This document shows, in pieces, positions 4,926 to 5,058 of a stretch of DNA of 5,058 nt. The notes under the pieces were generated by a model. The model saw only the letters and a program-made list of their open reading frames with translations. It was not told the origin of the DNA and searched no databases. The stretch's first letter is position 1, and each line of letters opens with the position of its first letter. Both the position numbers and the translations under genes were made by a program. Source of the stretch: Arenibacter sp963972175. GTDB lineage: Bacteria; Bacteroidota; Bacteroidia; Flavobacteriales; Flavobacteriaceae. The stretch covers positions 1 to 5,058 of the forward strand of contig CAXAVP010000296.1 in NCBI GenBank assembly GCA_963972175.1, written 5' to 3'.

Positions 4926-5058
4926 ATGACATACCTAATAGCTTTAGTATTATCTCTGACCCTACTTATTGTGGGTATCATCAAAATTAAGGTCCATCCC
5001 TTTTTTGTCCTGCTCTTTTCTGCTATTGCCTACGGATTTATGACGGGTATGGATATCA
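4926..5058 (+). CDS. GntP-family sugar-acid permease, N-terminal part
   Basis: Partial gene: 44 codons are visible before the right edge. The protein begins MTYLIALVLSLTLLIVGII (residues 1-19, first membrane helix), followed by KIKVHPFFVLLFSAIAYGFMTGM (20-42), the second hydrophobic segment. This resembles the start of gluconate permeases such as E. coli GntT/GntP, where a short helix is followed by a basic residue and a stretch ending in a small, glycine-rich turn with GM. GntP proteins are 12-14-helix inner-membrane H+ symporters for gluconate and related aldonates. Its place 37 bp after dgoD suggests that it imports D-galactonate, a job done in enterobacteria by the unrelated MFS protein DgoT. 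The ATG follows a long A/C-rich leader without a Shine-Dalgarno sequence. The family call rests on only 44 residues. Confidence 0.72.
   Translation, partial: MTYLIALVLSLTLLIVGIIKIKVHPFFVLLFSAIAYGFMTGMDI

Noticed and set aside
1..5058. CRISPR array, tRNA or rRNA gene, defence or toxin-antitoxin system
   Set aside because: No regularly spaced repeats, cloverleaf or T-loop signature, rRNA-like stretch, or toxin/antitoxin gene pair was seen on either strand.

Overview
The window looks like chromosomal DNA of a marine-type flavobacterium (Bacteroidota, Flavobacteriaceae). This is inferred from the A+T-rich composition, start codons preceded by A/T-rich stretches instead of purine-rich Shine-Dalgarno sequences, the gene families present, and the protein sequences. 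No species can be named from the sequence alone.

Layout: (1) Positions 1-238, minus strand, hold the N-terminal 79 codons of an HGSNAT/NagX-like membrane acyltransferase that runs off the left edge. (2) After a 297-bp divergent intergenic region, 536-1189 encodes an exported SGNH/GDSL-family hydrolase. (3) 1190-1695 is a poorly explained stretch with a perfect short palindrome, a perfect 13-bp inverted repeat and a doubtful 113-aa ORF (1344-1685). (4) 1696-2757 encodes a Gfo/Idh/MocA-family NAD(P)-dependent oxidoreductase. (5) 2758-3098 is a 341-bp leader without a recognisable gene; it carries a 9-bp direct repeat at a 21-bp period. (6) 3099-3731, 3728-4888 and 4926 to the right edge form a tight gene set: a KDPG/KDPGal aldolase, D-galactonate dehydratase (DgoD), and the start of a GntP-family sugar-acid permease.

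The last three genes describe a sugar-acid pathway. The permease would import an aldonate, probably D-galactonate. DgoD would dehydrate it to 2-dehydro-3-deoxy-D-galactonate (KDGal). After phosphorylation, the aldolase would split the product to pyruvate and D-glyceraldehyde 3-phosphate. The order aldolase-dehydratase-transporter matches the dgoA-D-T part of the enterobacterial dgo operon, but the transporter family differs (GntP, not MFS) and no KDGal kinase or GntR-type regulator is visible. The upstream oxidoreductase could feed the pathway by oxidising a sugar to the lactone/aldonate, and the exported SGNH hydrolase could remove ester groups from a glycan; both links are inference from proximity.

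I found no convincing evidence of a wholly new system. The least explained material is in the three intergenic regions. The 7-mer TAAATGC (or its complement) occurs four times in them and nowhere in the recognised coding sequence, and the inverted repeats at 1324-1408 have no assigned role.
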